Source of the DNA: CALGLS01 sp047626155
GTDB lineage: Bacteria > Bacteroidota > Bacteroidia > Chitinophagales > Saprospiraceae
Assembly (NCBI GenBank): GCA_047626155.1
Contig: JBLHRR010000007.1
Location: forward strand, 1 to 64,000
Direction: 5' to 3'
Length of the DNA stretch: 64,000 bases
In this document: piece by piece, positions 10,083 to 18,759 of the stretch
Layout of the letters: each line of letters begins with the position of its first letter
Numbering within the stretch: position 1 is the first letter of the stretch
The notes under the pieces: generated by a model
The model's database searches: none
What the model was told of the DNA's origin: nothing
The model's input: the letters and a program-made list of their open reading frames with translations, nothing else
Made by a program: the position numbers and the translations under genes

Positions 10083-10663
10083 TAGGTTGAAATTTGGGTT
10101 AATAATGCAACTTACCAAGAGGATTTAAGCTCTTCTTTTTATTCGTATTCGTATTTGTATTGAGTTTCCAGGTGATTTGGAAACTCAAACAGTCTCTACG
10201 AGTGTGTTTTACGGATGACTATTTTATTCTCAGGGTCGCTCTTACTCAATATTGTTATCCTTTATCACGAATAAATTTTGGTTTTGTTCCATTTCGTGGA
10301 ATTAATTTAGTGCAATGACGTCAGCAGTTTAAACATTTTACTAAAAATTGATCGTTGGCTGACTTCATAAAAACAGATCGTATCAGTAGTATAATGATGA
10401 AAGGCCATGTCAGTCCCTAAAAATTGGCTGCTTGATTCGGTGATTTTCGTTTAGGTTTTGTTCCTTTCTTCAGTTCGTTAAGTATTACACAAAAATTAAT
10501 TTCCCGATCGGGAAGTTAATTTCTTGTTGTTACTAAGTGCATTGTAAACTAAGTTCTATCCCTTTTGAATGCTTCTTTTGAAATTACTCTTCGTTAGAAA
10601 CTCCTTAAATAGCTAAGGCTATTCGTGTCGTCTCTGCCTCGATTAATTCCAAAATAACCTATT
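10083..10663. other. 581-bp intergenic region with palindromes and an E-family repeat
   Basis: No credible gene was found. It holds the E1 repeat (10481-10558, minus strand) with its perfect 14-bp palindrome TTCCCGATCGGGAA at 10501-10514, and the small hairpin AATAGC-TAAG-GCTATT at 10608-10623. The rest is AT-rich without recognisable signal. Confidence 0.7.
10481..10558 (-). repeat. E1: dispersed hairpin element (E family)
   Basis: Read on the minus strand, this starts with ACTTAGTTTACAATGCACT, continues TTAGTAACAACAAGAAATTAAC, forms a hairpin around TTCCCGATCGGGAA with outer arms AATTAA/TTAATT, and ends ATTTTTGTGTAATAC. The first 30 or so bases match element E2 at 33932 almost perfectly. 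The TTAGTAACAAC and TTTTTGTGTAA flanks also match E3 and E4. It could act as a terminator for the minus-strand genes upstream of it. Confidence 0.7.
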
Positions 10664-10813
10664 CTAATTCGGACGAAACGTAATTTCCAGTGCACTAAGC
10701 CTCTGAACATCATATTTAATGTCATTGGTATCCAGCCTTTTATTTATGTTTAAAAAGTAGGCAATTAAAATAAATAAGGCTCCGATGAAGCCTATTAAAT
10801 CTATCTCATTCAT
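10664..10813 (-). pseudogene. Truncated small membrane protein gene (CBU_0592-like)
   Basis: The 49-residue reading frame starts at the ATG at 10813 (MNEIDLIGFIGALFILIAYF). Its first 31 residues resemble the start of the CBU_0592-like small membrane family: one transmembrane helix followed by LNINKRLDTNDIKY. Family members normally continue with further hydrophobic helices. Here the frame turns into unrelated residues (DVQRLSALEITFRPN) and stops. No continuation was seen in the other frames just downstream, so this looks like a 3' truncation rather than a simple frameshift. It lies 42 bp after the LytTR regulator gene, in the same direction. The family assignment is from memory of the motif and is not certain. 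Confidence 0.45.
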
Positions 10814-10854
10814 TTTCGCTTTTTTGTAGTGGTGAATATAAGGGAAACCCCAGC

Positions 10855-11571
10855 TCAATCCATAAGCTCCTTCAAAACCACCTGCCGATAAGAATTCCCA
10901 ATAGGGATTTTAGTCCCATCAATAACCAACTGATTTCCCTCTATCGCAGATACCTTTTCTTTATTTACAATATAAGACTTATGCACCCGAGTAAAACCAA
11001 AAGGACTAAGCTTGTTTCCCATGTTGGTCAATGTGTCCGCAGTTAATAACCGAGTATTTCCCAAGTGCAGTTGCACGAAATTCCCTTTCGATTCCAGATA
11101 ATTAATGGCTGAAAAAACGACCTTTTGTTGCATGCCATCCACCTTCACAAAGAATGAAGTTTCCGTTGGTGTTATAGCAGTCTCTGCTGGTGTTGGGGAA
11201 GAAGAGACTGGTGCTGACTTCATTTGTAACACCCTGTTTACAGACTTCAAAAAACGATCAAAACGAATGGGCTTCATCAAGTAATCCAACACCCCTATTT
11301 CATAACCTTCCAAAGCAAATTCAGAATAGGCCGTAGTCAAAATAACCACCGGAGGATTCGCTAATGTCTTTAACATATCCAAGCCGCTGAGTTCAGGCAT
11401 GTTGATATCTAAGAAGAGAATGTCTACCGGAGTTTCATGTAAGAAGTTTAGAGCTTCTATGGCATTATAACAATTGCCAGCAAGGCTAAGGCTGTTGAGC
11501 TTTTCGATGTAGCTTTCCAGTACTTTGTGTGCGGGTGGTTCGTCGTCGACAATAAGGCATTTTAGAATCAT
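10855..11571 (-). CDS. LytTR-family response regulator
   Basis: This 238-residue regulator has a receiver domain (about 1-120) with the acidic pair DD at 9-10, phosphoacceptor Asp55 in FLDINMPELSG and the conserved Lys in YLMKPIRFD. A proline/serine-rich linker (SSSPTPAE) leads to a LytTR DNA-binding domain (about 138-235) containing FVKVDG, YLESKGNFVQLHL and FTRVHKSYIVN. LytTR proteins bind DNA direct repeats and are usually paired with 5TM or His_kinase-type sensors. Its partner is the kinase gene 192 bp upstream (11763-12788, same direction). The pair lies divergently from an ABC export operon, which is a plausible target. Confidence 0.93.
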   Translation of the reverse strand: MILKCLIVDDEPPAHKVLESYIEKLNSLSLAGNCYNAIEALNFLHETPVDILFLDINMPELSGLDMLKTLANPPVVILTTAYSEFALEGYEIGVLDYLMKPIRFDRFLKSVNRVLQMKSAPVSSSPTPAETAITPTETSFFVKVDGMQQKVVFSAINYLESKGNFVQLHLGNTRLLTADTLTNMGNKLSPFGFTRVHKSYIVNKEKVSAIEGNQLVIDGTKIPIGNSYRQVVLKELMD

Positions 11572-11762
11572 GGCTAGTGTTTTATGAATCCGTTAATTTA
11601 TTGTTAGATGATTTATAATAATCTAGTGTTTAGGATAGTGAAACTCTACGATCGCGATTTTTAACATATAAGTGTTAAAAAACACATTAGAAGGGCAGTA
11701 TCCCGTGCGGTCACAATGACCATACTCTGATTGTTCGGAGTAGGTTCAATAATTACGGTAAT

Positions 11763-12788
11763 CTACGAAATTGATTTCAACTTCAAAAGAACAAAAAAGT
11801 ATTGCCCCTCTTCGTTTATATCCAACTCGTATCTATTAGGATAACTCAAAGCCAACCGTTTCTTTACATTCTCCAAACCAATACCACCAGAATGAACCTT
11901 CCCCTTCTTCTGTACAATTTTATTTTTACAAGAAAACATAAAAGAGCCACTCTCCTTCATATCGAAAACAATGTCAATCTCACCAGTCTCAATCCCCGTC
12001 CCATATTTAAAAGCATTTTCTACAAAAGGCAATAAAAGCAAAGGCAAGATTTCCATATTGTCAAAATTTCCTTTTTTTACAACATTAATATTACAATCCC
12101 TTACCCGGATCTTCTCCAGCGCAATGTAATTCTCCAAACTACTGATTTCTTCCTTTAAAGAAGTCCGCTTCTTCTTATTGCTTTCCAACTGATAACGAAG
12201 TAAATCCGCCAACTCCAGAATGATTTCATTCGCTTTGTCATGGTCTTCCATGTTTGTAGAATAAATGTTATTTAAAGTATTGAACAAGAAGTGAGGATTG
12301 ACCTGGGACTTTAATAATTTTAATTCAGACTCGGTTTGCTCGGCTTGCAGTTTATTGATGACAAAAGTTTGACGAGCACCATGGTAAGCGAGCTTGAAGC
12401 CAAAAGCAACAAATAGAAAGAAAGGAAATACTACAATGTTTGCCCAAAAACCTTGGAGAGTGCCTAATACAGTCACCCTATTGTCGAGTAAACCATCAAT
12501 GTACGAAAAGAATAAAACGATCAACAAAAGGATTCCATTTAACAATAAATAGCGGCCCTTAGGTTGTAAGGTGTTGAAAGCATAAAAGCTAGCATATATC
12601 ATAAGGAGCATTTCGATGGCAAACAACACTAGCTTCTGCACGGATTCCTGAATATCTTCCTGCGGGTCTTGAAAAGCCGAAACGGCTAAGGTGAATCCCA
12701 TAAAGATAAAGAAGACCAACCAGACGTAAAAGTGCCGCCAAAATCTTGGATGGCGATAGAAATTCGAGAAGCTTAAGTTATTTTCCAT
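11763..12788 (-). CDS. LytS-type (His_kinase family) membrane sensor kinase
   Basis: This 341-residue protein has four hydrophobic segments between about residues 18 and 135. It is followed by a His_kinase domain with the phosphoacceptor region LLKSQVNPHFLFNTLNNIYS (His near 165). The C-terminal ATPase region has PLLLLPFVENAFKYG and SGGIGLENVKKRL. This architecture is the usual partner of LytTR regulators in Bacteroidota, and the matching regulator follows at 10855-11571. The 192-bp gap between them may allow separate expression. The signal sensed is unknown. Confidence 0.92.
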   Translation of the reverse strand: MENNLSFSNFYRHPRFWRHFYVWLVFFIFMGFTLAVSAFQDPQEDIQESVQKLVLFAIEMLLMIYASFYAFNTLQPKGRYLLLNGILLLIVLFFSYIDGLLDNRVTVLGTLQGFWANIVVFPFFLFVAFGFKLAYHGARQTFVINKLQAEQTESELKLLKSQVNPHFLFNTLNNIYSTNMEDHDKANEIILELADLLRYQLESNKKKRTSLKEEISSLENYIALEKIRVRDCNINVVKKGNFDNMEILPLLLLPFVENAFKYGTGIETGEIDIVFDMKESGSFMFSCKNKIVQKKGKVHSGGIGLENVKKRLALSYPNRYELDINEEGQYFFVLLKLKSIS

Positions 12789-13221
12789 ATCCCAAAGGTC
12801 TAAAATTGTGGCATTTATACCAATTATTAATGATGAACGCTGTTCATCAGAAATCTAGCTCCCTTCATCATATTGTCAAGCGGTCTGGTCATGTAATTTT
12901 TTTCAATGGGAATAAGTCCTCTATATTTGAATCATCAATTCGAAATCAAAATTTTAATGAAAATGAAAAGCAGTTGTTCGGAAATGGTATTCTTAGAAGG
13001 CTATGATAGTATTGCAGTCAATATAGTAGAGCCATTATTTACCAATCGTTTTTTTTTAATCAGGCAGAGGCCACAGAGCAAACGCGAGTTTTGCCTCTAG
13101 CTCTGCGCCCTCTGCGTGAGGGATTACACTAAAGTGGGCATCCGCTAATAACACGATAGTGGGAAGTTAACAGTTAACAGTTAACAGTTAAAAGTTGAAT
13201 CAAAATCAAAAATCAAATATC
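12789..13221. other. 433-bp divergent intergenic region with dispersed repeats
   Basis: This lies between the LytS gene (minus) and the ABC ATPase gene (plus). Around 13060-13135 it holds a CTCTGCGCCCTCTGCGTGA-type repeat. The word CACGATAGTGGGAAGTTAAC is at 13152-13171. A 7-bp tandem repeat GTTAACA occurs three times plus one variant at 13166-13193, immediately upstream of the ABC gene. LytTR operators would be expected here, but no clear direct-repeat pair could be assigned. Confidence 0.6.
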
Positions 13222-14094
13222 ATGGAACTCAAAATCTCAAACCTCAGCAAAACCTATCCTAATGGTGTGAAAGCACTTGACGATATCTCCTTGACCATTC
13301 CAATGGGGATGTATGGTTTACTTGGACCAAACGGAGCCGGTAAGTCAACATTGATGCGGACCATCGCAACCTTGCAGGAAGCAGACAGCGGTTCCATACA
13401 TTTAGGAGATATGGATGTGTTTACCCAAAAACATGAATTGAGAAAAGTATTGGGTTACCTGCCTCAGGAATTCGGAGTATACCCTCAAGTGAGTGCTACG
13501 GATCTGCTAAATCACATGGCAATGTTAAAAGGAGTCAGCAATGGCAAAGAAAGAAAAGCCTTAGTAGAAGCATTGTTGGAAAGAGTCAATCTACAAGACC
13601 ACAGGAAGAAAGCAGTGAGTGGTTTCTCAGGAGGAATGCGCCAGCGTTTTGGAATCGCACAGGCATTGATTGGCAATCCCCAACTGATAATCGTAGATGA
13701 ACCAACCGCCGGACTTGATCCTGGCGAACGGAATCGTTTCTACAACCTACTTTCTGAAATAGGGGAGAACGTGATCGTAATATTATCTACCCACATTGTA
13801 GAAGATGTCCGAGAGCTTTGTTCCAACATGGCCATCATAAATGAAGGACGATTGTTATACAGCGGAACACCTTCCAACGCGACTGATAATCTTGAACATA
13901 AAATATATCAAAAAGCCATTGAGAAACAAGAGATGGAAAACTACCAAAGCCAATACGAAATCGTCAGTACTAAATTGGTAAGCGGAAAACCATTGGTTCA
14001 TATTTATAGCGAAAGCGATCCAGGAAATGGTTTCCAACAAATAGAAGCAAACCTAGAAGATGTCTTCTTTACCAAAATACTGGGCGTCGGATAA
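13222..14094 (+). CDS. ABC transporter ATP-binding protein
   Basis: This 290-residue ATPase has Walker A GPNGAGKS (residues 35-42), the Q-loop in LPQEFGVYPQ, signature FSGGMRQR, Walker B LIIVDEPTAGLD and the switch histidine in STHIVEDV. The start ATG at 13222 (MELKISNLSKTYPNG) fits the family better than the in-frame TTG at 13195. It belongs to the group of two-component ABC exporters whose permease gene follows 91 bp downstream, here fused to a peptidase. The two very likely form one complex in the cytoplasmic membrane. Confidence 0.94.
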   Translation: MELKISNLSKTYPNGVKALDDISLTIPMGMYGLLGPNGAGKSTLMRTIATLQEADSGSIHLGDMDVFTQKHELRKVLGYLPQEFGVYPQVSATDLLNHMAMLKGVSNGKERKALVEALLERVNLQDHRKKAVSGFSGGMRQRFGIAQALIGNPQLIIVDEPTAGLDPGERNRFYNLLSEIGENVIVILSTHIVEDVRELCSNMAIINEGRLLYSGTPSNATDNLEHKIYQKAIEKQEMENYQSQYEIVSTKLVSGKPLVHIYSESDPGNGFQQIEANLEDVFFTKILGVG

Positions 14095-14185
14095 TCCCCA
14101 TCTAAAATCTAAGTAAAGCGCATAAATTTTCCGCAGAAAAAACGTAGCGTCTTCGTAGCGTCGTTGCGGTTACAAAAAAAAAATC

Positions 14186-17100
14186 ATGTTCAAACAATTC
14201 TTCCTCTTCGAACTCAAATACCGGTTGCAGCGACCGATGATATATATCTTTTTCCTCATCAATTTCCTATTGGTTTTTGCGGCCACGGTGAGTGACAACG
14301 TATCGATAGGTGGTGGTAATGATGCCATACACCTCAACTCTCCTCATGTGATTATGTCCATGACTTTACTCATGACTTTAATCGGTATTTTCATGACCAC
14401 GGCATTTATGAATACGGCCATACTGAGGGATTTTAATTATAAATTCGATGGAATACTTTTCTCCGCACCGATCCGTAAATTCGGTTATTTAGGAGGGCGA
14501 TTCTTTGGCGCTTTTCTAATGGCGTTAATTCCTCTTTTAGGCGTTTTTGCAGGAATCGCTTTAGGAGCGGCCTCTCCCTGGGTGGAAGCCAATGAAGTCG
14601 GGGCTTTTTCAATAATGCCTTATGTCAATACTTTTTTCGTTGGTGTATTGCCAAATACTTTGCTGATTTCGTCTATTGTGTTTTTACTGGGAGCCTTGTT
14701 CCGTTCCAGTCTTGTTTCTTTTATTGGCGCTATTTCCATTTTGGTTGGTTATATCATTATGCTGTCCTTTTCCACTGATTTAGATAGTGAAATGATGTCG
14801 ATTCTAAGTGACCCTTTAGCAATATCTTCGCATAGTATTATTACTAAATATTGGACTGTTGATGATAAAAATACACAGCTATTGGCCTTGTCAGGTCCAT
14901 TGCTTTGGAATAGATTGATATGGATAACTTTTAGTTTAATTTGTTTAGCAGTAACCTATTTTAGGTTTTCTTTTACGGCAAAGAGGAGTTTCTTTAAAAG
15001 AAAAAACAAGAAAATTACAACTGTGAAAAATAACGGACCTGTTTTTTCTAAATTAAAGCCATTGCCTAAGGTGAGTATCCATGATAATTTCGGAACAACC
15101 TGGAAACAATTTATTCATCAGACGAAAATGGAGTTTTGGGGCATTGCGAAAAGTACGCCTTTTATTGTGTTACTCGCTATTGGAATAATCAATATGCTGG
15201 CTTCTGTGACTCATGTAGATGAAATGTTTGGAACCGGAAATCATCCGGTAACTTACCTGATGGTAGATGGGATACGTGGCTCCTTATATCTGTTCCTAAT
15301 GGCTATTTTAATGTATTATGCTGGTGATTTGATCTGGAGAGAAAGAGATGCAAAGATGAATGAACTTTTCGACGCTTCTCCATTCCCAACCTGGATTCCA
15401 TTTGCCTCCAAGTTATTTGGTTTGATCGGAATGTTGTATGTTATTTTATCAGTGGCCATTGTTTGTGGCGTTGGTGTGCAAGCGATTAGTGGATACACCA
15501 ATTTTGAATTGGGAATTTATATTAAAGAATTTTTGATCTACGATGCCTTGTCTTTTAGTATGTATATCATACTGGCAATGCTTATACAAACGCTGGTGAA
15601 TAACAAATACATCGCTTATTTTATTTTCATTTTAGCGGTCATTTGCCTTAACTATTTACCCACGTTCTTAGAATGGGAAAGTAATTTGGTGTTTTTTGGG
15701 GCAACGCCTTATTATGTTTATTCAGACATGAATGGTTGGTCTGCTTTCGCAAAAGGAATCAACTGGTTTAATGGCTATTGGGTATTGTTTTCCGGACTGC
15801 TTGGGATGTTTTCCATCCTCTTCTGGGTTCGCGGGAAATCGCTGACCTTTAAGCAACGATTAAATATAGCACGCCAACGTTTTACAGGGAAGATTGCTTT
15901 TGGCACTATTGCGTTACTCTTGTTATGGGTAGGGACGGGGAGTTTTTTATTTTACCAAACAAAGGTAATCAACAAAATAGTCGCAGAAGAAACCCAGGAA
16001 AAGGCAGCGGCCAAATATGAAAAGGAATATAAGAAATACCAACACATAGCACAACCCAGAATCACCGCTATTGATTACAGTATTGACATTTATCCAGCTG
16101 AAAGAAATTTTTCTGTAAAGGCGAACTTAACGGTAAAAAACAAAACAAAAGAAGCCATCGATAAAATTCACTTTTCTATGCCAGACGGCTTTGATGCCAA
16201 TATAGAGATAGCAGGCGCAACATTAGAAATGGAAGATAAGGAATCCCAATATCGAATCTACAATTTAGCAAAGCCAATGCAAGCGGGTGAAACAGCCAGT
16301 TATAAAGTTAGTCTGGACTATATTACCAAAGGCATTGAAAATGAAGTGAGTAATACCGATATCGTAAAGAGCGGTACCTTTTTAAGCAATTTTAAGATGA
16401 TACCGACTATCGGTTATTCTACAGATGGAGAATTGAGTGATAAGAAAATACGAGCTGAATACGATTTACCTTTTCGTCCAAGAATGGAAAAACTACATGT
16501 AAACTGTGGTCATTCCTGCCAAAATACCTATATCAGTTCTGATGCCGATTGGGTGAATGTATCCAGCACCATCAGCACCGCTATAGACCAAACGGCCATT
16601 GCTCCGGGAACGTTAATGAAAGAATGGTCGGAAGACAATCGCAAATTTTTCCGTTACGAGTTAAAGAAACCCGTTTTGAATTTCTATAGTTTTATTTCTG
16701 GAATTTATGAAATTAAAAAAGAGGTATGGACCGATCCGAATGGCAAAAAAGTAGACCTAGAAGTTTACTACCACAAAGGGCATGAATACAATGTAGACAA
16801 GATGTTAGAATCGCTTCGGCAGTCTCTGGATTATTGTTCTAAAAACTTCACGCCTTATCCACACGGGCAGGCGCGAATCATAGAATTTCCAAGATATTCC
16901 TCTTTTGCGCAAGCATTTCCCGGCACGATGCCTTATTCCGAAAGCATTGGTTTTATTGCCAACTTAAAGGAAGAAGATGCGATTGATATGGTCTACTATG
17001 TGGTCGCTCACGAAATGGCGCACCAGTGGTGGGCACACCAGGTAATCGGTGCTCCGGTCCAAGGCGCAACAATGTTGTCCGAAACCTTCGCTCAATATTC

Positions 17101-17800
17101 TGCCCTGATGATTATGCAGAAGAAATACGGAAAAGATAAGATGAAGCAGTTCCTTAAATATGAAATGGATCGCTACCTCCGAGGTCGCGGACGCGAAAAT
17201 GAAAAGGAACTCCCGCTGATGTTAAATGAGAACCAACAATACATTCACTACCGAAAAGGATCGGTGGTCATGTACGCTCTTCAGGATTTTATCGGCGAGG
17301 ATTCATTGAATTTAGCGCTGCGGAGATATGCGGAAGCGGTGGCCTATCAGGAAGCACCATACACCAACACCTTAGAGGTAATGAATTACATCTCTGAAGT
17401 CACCCCGGATTCGCTGCAATATTTACTAACCGATATGTTCAAAGAAATAACGCTTTATTCTAACAAAACAAATACGGCTACTTTCAAAAAACTATCTGAC
17501 AATAAGTATGAAGTAAAAATTGAAGTTTCTATAGAAAAGTACCGCGCGGATTCGCTAGGGAAAGAGACGCTGATTCCACATAATGACTTCATCGATGTAG
17601 GGGTGTTTAGCAAAGAGAAAAATGAAGGAGAGAAATATGGTCGCCCGATTGTAGTGGAGCGCCATCGGATTTCTTCCAGAGATACCAGCTTTACTTTTGT
17701 GGTGGATGAGTTGCCTTATGAAGCGGGGATTGATCCTAATTATTTGTTGGTGGATCGTTTTCCGGTGGATAATGTGAAGAAGCTGGTCTGGGAGGAGTGA
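14186..17800 (+). CDS. ABC permease fused to an M1-family metallopeptidase
   Basis: The N-terminal half (about residues 1-590) of this 1204-residue protein is an ABC-2 type permease with many hydrophobic helices and a cytoplasmic loop near 270-310. The C-terminal half (about 640-1190) is a gluzincin/M1 aminopeptidase-like domain with zinc motif HEMAH at 942-946 and an acidic SETFAQ (Glu966). In canonical M1 enzymes the third zinc ligand follows HEXXH by 18 residues; here the spacing is 19. A permease-M1 fusion of this kind is widespread in Bacteroidota but its substrate is not established. The ATPase encoded just upstream is the likely motor. A strong terminator follows the gene. Confidence 0.9.
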   Translation: MFKQFFLFELKYRLQRPMIYIFFLINFLLVFAATVSDNVSIGGGNDAIHLNSPHVIMSMTLLMTLIGIFMTTAFMNTAILRDFNYKFDGILFSAPIRKFGYLGGRFFGAFLMALIPLLGVFAGIALGAASPWVEANEVGAFSIMPYVNTFFVGVLPNTLLISSIVFLLGALFRSSLVSFIGAISILVGYIIMLSFSTDLDSEMMSILSDPLAISSHSIITKYWTVDDKNTQLLALSGPLLWNRLIWITFSLICLAVTYFRFSFTAKRSFFKRKNKKITTVKNNGPVFSKLKPLPKVSIHDNFGTTWKQFIHQTKMEFWGIAKSTPFIVLLAIGIINMLASVTHVDEMFGTGNHPVTYLMVDGIRGSLYLFLMAILMYYAGDLIWRERDAKMNELFDASPFPTWIPFASKLFGLIGMLYVILSVAIVCGVGVQAISGYTNFELGIYIKEFLIYDALSFSMYIILAMLIQTLVNNKYIAYFIFILAVICLNYLPTFLEWESNLVFFGATPYYVYSDMNGWSAFAKGINWFNGYWVLFSGLLGMFSILFWVRGKSLTFKQRLNIARQRFTGKIAFGTIALLLLWVGTGSFLFYQTKVINKIVAEETQEKAAAKYEKEYKKYQHIAQPRITAIDYSIDIYPAERNFSVKANLTVKNKTKEAIDKIHFSMPDGFDANIEIAGATLEMEDKESQYRIYNLAKPMQAGETASYKVSLDYITKGIENEVSNTDIVKSGTFLSNFKMIPTIGYSTDGELSDKKIRAEYDLPFRPRMEKLHVNCGHSCQNTYISSDADWVNVSSTISTAIDQTAIAPGTLMKEWSEDNRKFFRYELKKPVLNFYSFISGIYEIKKEVWTDPNGKKVDLEVYYHKGHEYNVDKMLESLRQSLDYCSKNFTPYPHGQARIIEFPRYSSFAQAFPGTMPYSESIGFIANLKEEDAIDMVYYVVAHEMAHQWWAHQVIGAPVQGATMLSETFAQYSALMIMQKKYGKDKMKQFLKYEMDRYLRGRGRENEKELPLMLNENQQYIHYRKGSVVMYALQDFIGEDSLNLALRRYAEAVAYQEAPYTNTLEVMNYISEVTPDSLQYLLTDMFKEITLYSNKTNTATFKKLSDNKYEVKIEVSIEKYRADSLGKETLIPHNDFIDVGVFSKEKNEGEKYGRPIVVERHRISSRDTSFTFVVDELPYEAGIDPNYLLVDRFPVDNVKKLVWEE

Positions 17801-17834
17801 TGGTGGGGTTGTAATAATACTGTTAGATGAGAGA

Positions 17835-17870
17835 GGCTAAGGTGAACAGAAATCACCTTAGCCTTTTTTT
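17835..17870 (+). terminator. Rho-independent terminator of the ABC operon
   Basis: A perfect 11-bp stem, GGCTAAGGTGA (17835-17845) with TCACCTTAGCC (17853-17863), is followed by seven T residues. It lies 35 bp after the stop of the permease-peptidase gene. Confidence 0.93.
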
Positions 17871-17934
17871 GGCTTATTTCCCGAGCGGGTTGTAGCTTTT
17901 AAATTTTGATACTCTAAGTCGTTTACTTTCCTAT

Positions 17935-18002
17935 TCCAATTTCCGATCGGGAAATGCTTTGGATTGTTACCGATTCATTGTGTGGCCTCTGGCCACACAA
18001 TG
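17935..18002. repeat. CCGATCGGG palindrome and a perfect 12-bp hairpin
   Basis: TTTCCGATCGGGAAA at about 17940 repeats the palindromic centre of element E1, and a related half (TTTCCCGAGCGGG) occurs near 17878. CATTGTGTGGCC (17976-17987) pairs exactly with GGCCACACAATG (17991-18002) across a TCT loop. There is no T tract in either reading direction after the hairpin, so it is not an ordinary terminator. Confidence 0.6.
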
Positions 18003-18050
18003 AAAACAATAAATCTACAAATAGTAAACGATAAATAGAAAGAGTCCCTT

Positions 18051-18635
18051 TTACAAATACTTCCTATTTATATGAAAAGTCCCAAAAGGAAGCAGGCTCG
18101 CAATCAACACCACAAAAGTATCTTTAAAATCCCACTTCATACGTGACCGAATAAACAACGCTATTACAACATACGCAACAAACAAGATCCCATGAGGCAT
18201 CCCCAAAGATTTCACCAAGAAAGCATTCCCAGCCAAATACTTCAGCGGCACTCCAACAAATAATAAAAGGATATAAGATAGGCCTTCTAAAAGGCTTATG
18301 ACTTTAAAGAGCTTAATCAAACTTTGGTTGGTTTCTTTTTTAGAACTCATCTCACTTTGCAGTTTCTTCATAAGAATAATAGATAGTGCTCCACCACATA
18401 ATGAAGCGATAATATTAATAAAAAATAAAAGCCAGTTGGTACTCCCTGATTCCATAATCGAACTTGGATCAAAACCAAAGCGTCCAAAAGACTTAATCAC
18501 TAAAATACTTCCAAAGACCCCAGCAATGGTATTTCCAACAAGGTCAAAAGAATATTTTTTAAAAATAAACCCAATCAGGTTAGCGCCAATGATTCCAATT
18601 ATTATACTGATTAAAGAGATTAAAGTATCTGTCAT
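18051..18635 (-). CDS. Membrane protein with C-terminal DUF3817 domain
   Basis: The 194-residue protein has six or so hydrophobic segments. The C-terminal part (about residues 105-190) matches the DUF3817 pattern: LFKVISLLEGLSYILLLFVGVPLKYLAG followed by MPHGILFVAYVV. The N-terminal part (about 1-90) is a different small membrane module with GNTIAGVFGSILV, similar in style to GlsB/YeaQ-type proteins, so this is a two-module protein. DUF3817 proteins are of unknown function. It is separated from cydB by 124 bp and runs in the same direction. Confidence 0.75.
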   Translation of the reverse strand: MTDTLISLISIIIGIIGANLIGFIFKKYSFDLVGNTIAGVFGSILVIKSFGRFGFDPSSIMESGSTNWLLFFINIIASLCGGALSIILMKKLQSEMSSKKETNQSLIKLFKVISLLEGLSYILLLFVGVPLKYLAGNAFLVKSLGMPHGILFVAYVVIALFIRSRMKWDFKDTFVVLIASLLPFGTFHINRKYL

Positions 18636-18738
18636 TTAATTGGCGTTTTAATCAAAAAGAAATGTACGTTATTCAACGTTACATATATGGTGCAACTCTG
18701 TATGGGTGGCACCATTTAACACACCGGACTGGAACTGG

Positions 18739-18758
18739 TTGGTTTACCAATAAACCAA
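18739..18758 (-). terminator. Stem-loop at the 3' end of cydB
   Basis: TTGGTTTA (18739-18746) pairs perfectly with TAAACCAA (18751-18758) over a four-base loop, directly abutting the cydB stop codon. There is no T tract after it on the minus strand, so termination is uncertain; it may protect the 3' end of the mRNA. Confidence 0.4.
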
Positions 18759-18759
18759 A

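Noticed and set aside
11690..11762. tRNA-like TTC loop (AGGTTCAATAAT) in the gap between the LytTR genes
   Set aside because: The flanking arms do not pair as a T stem and no acceptor or anticodon arm is present.
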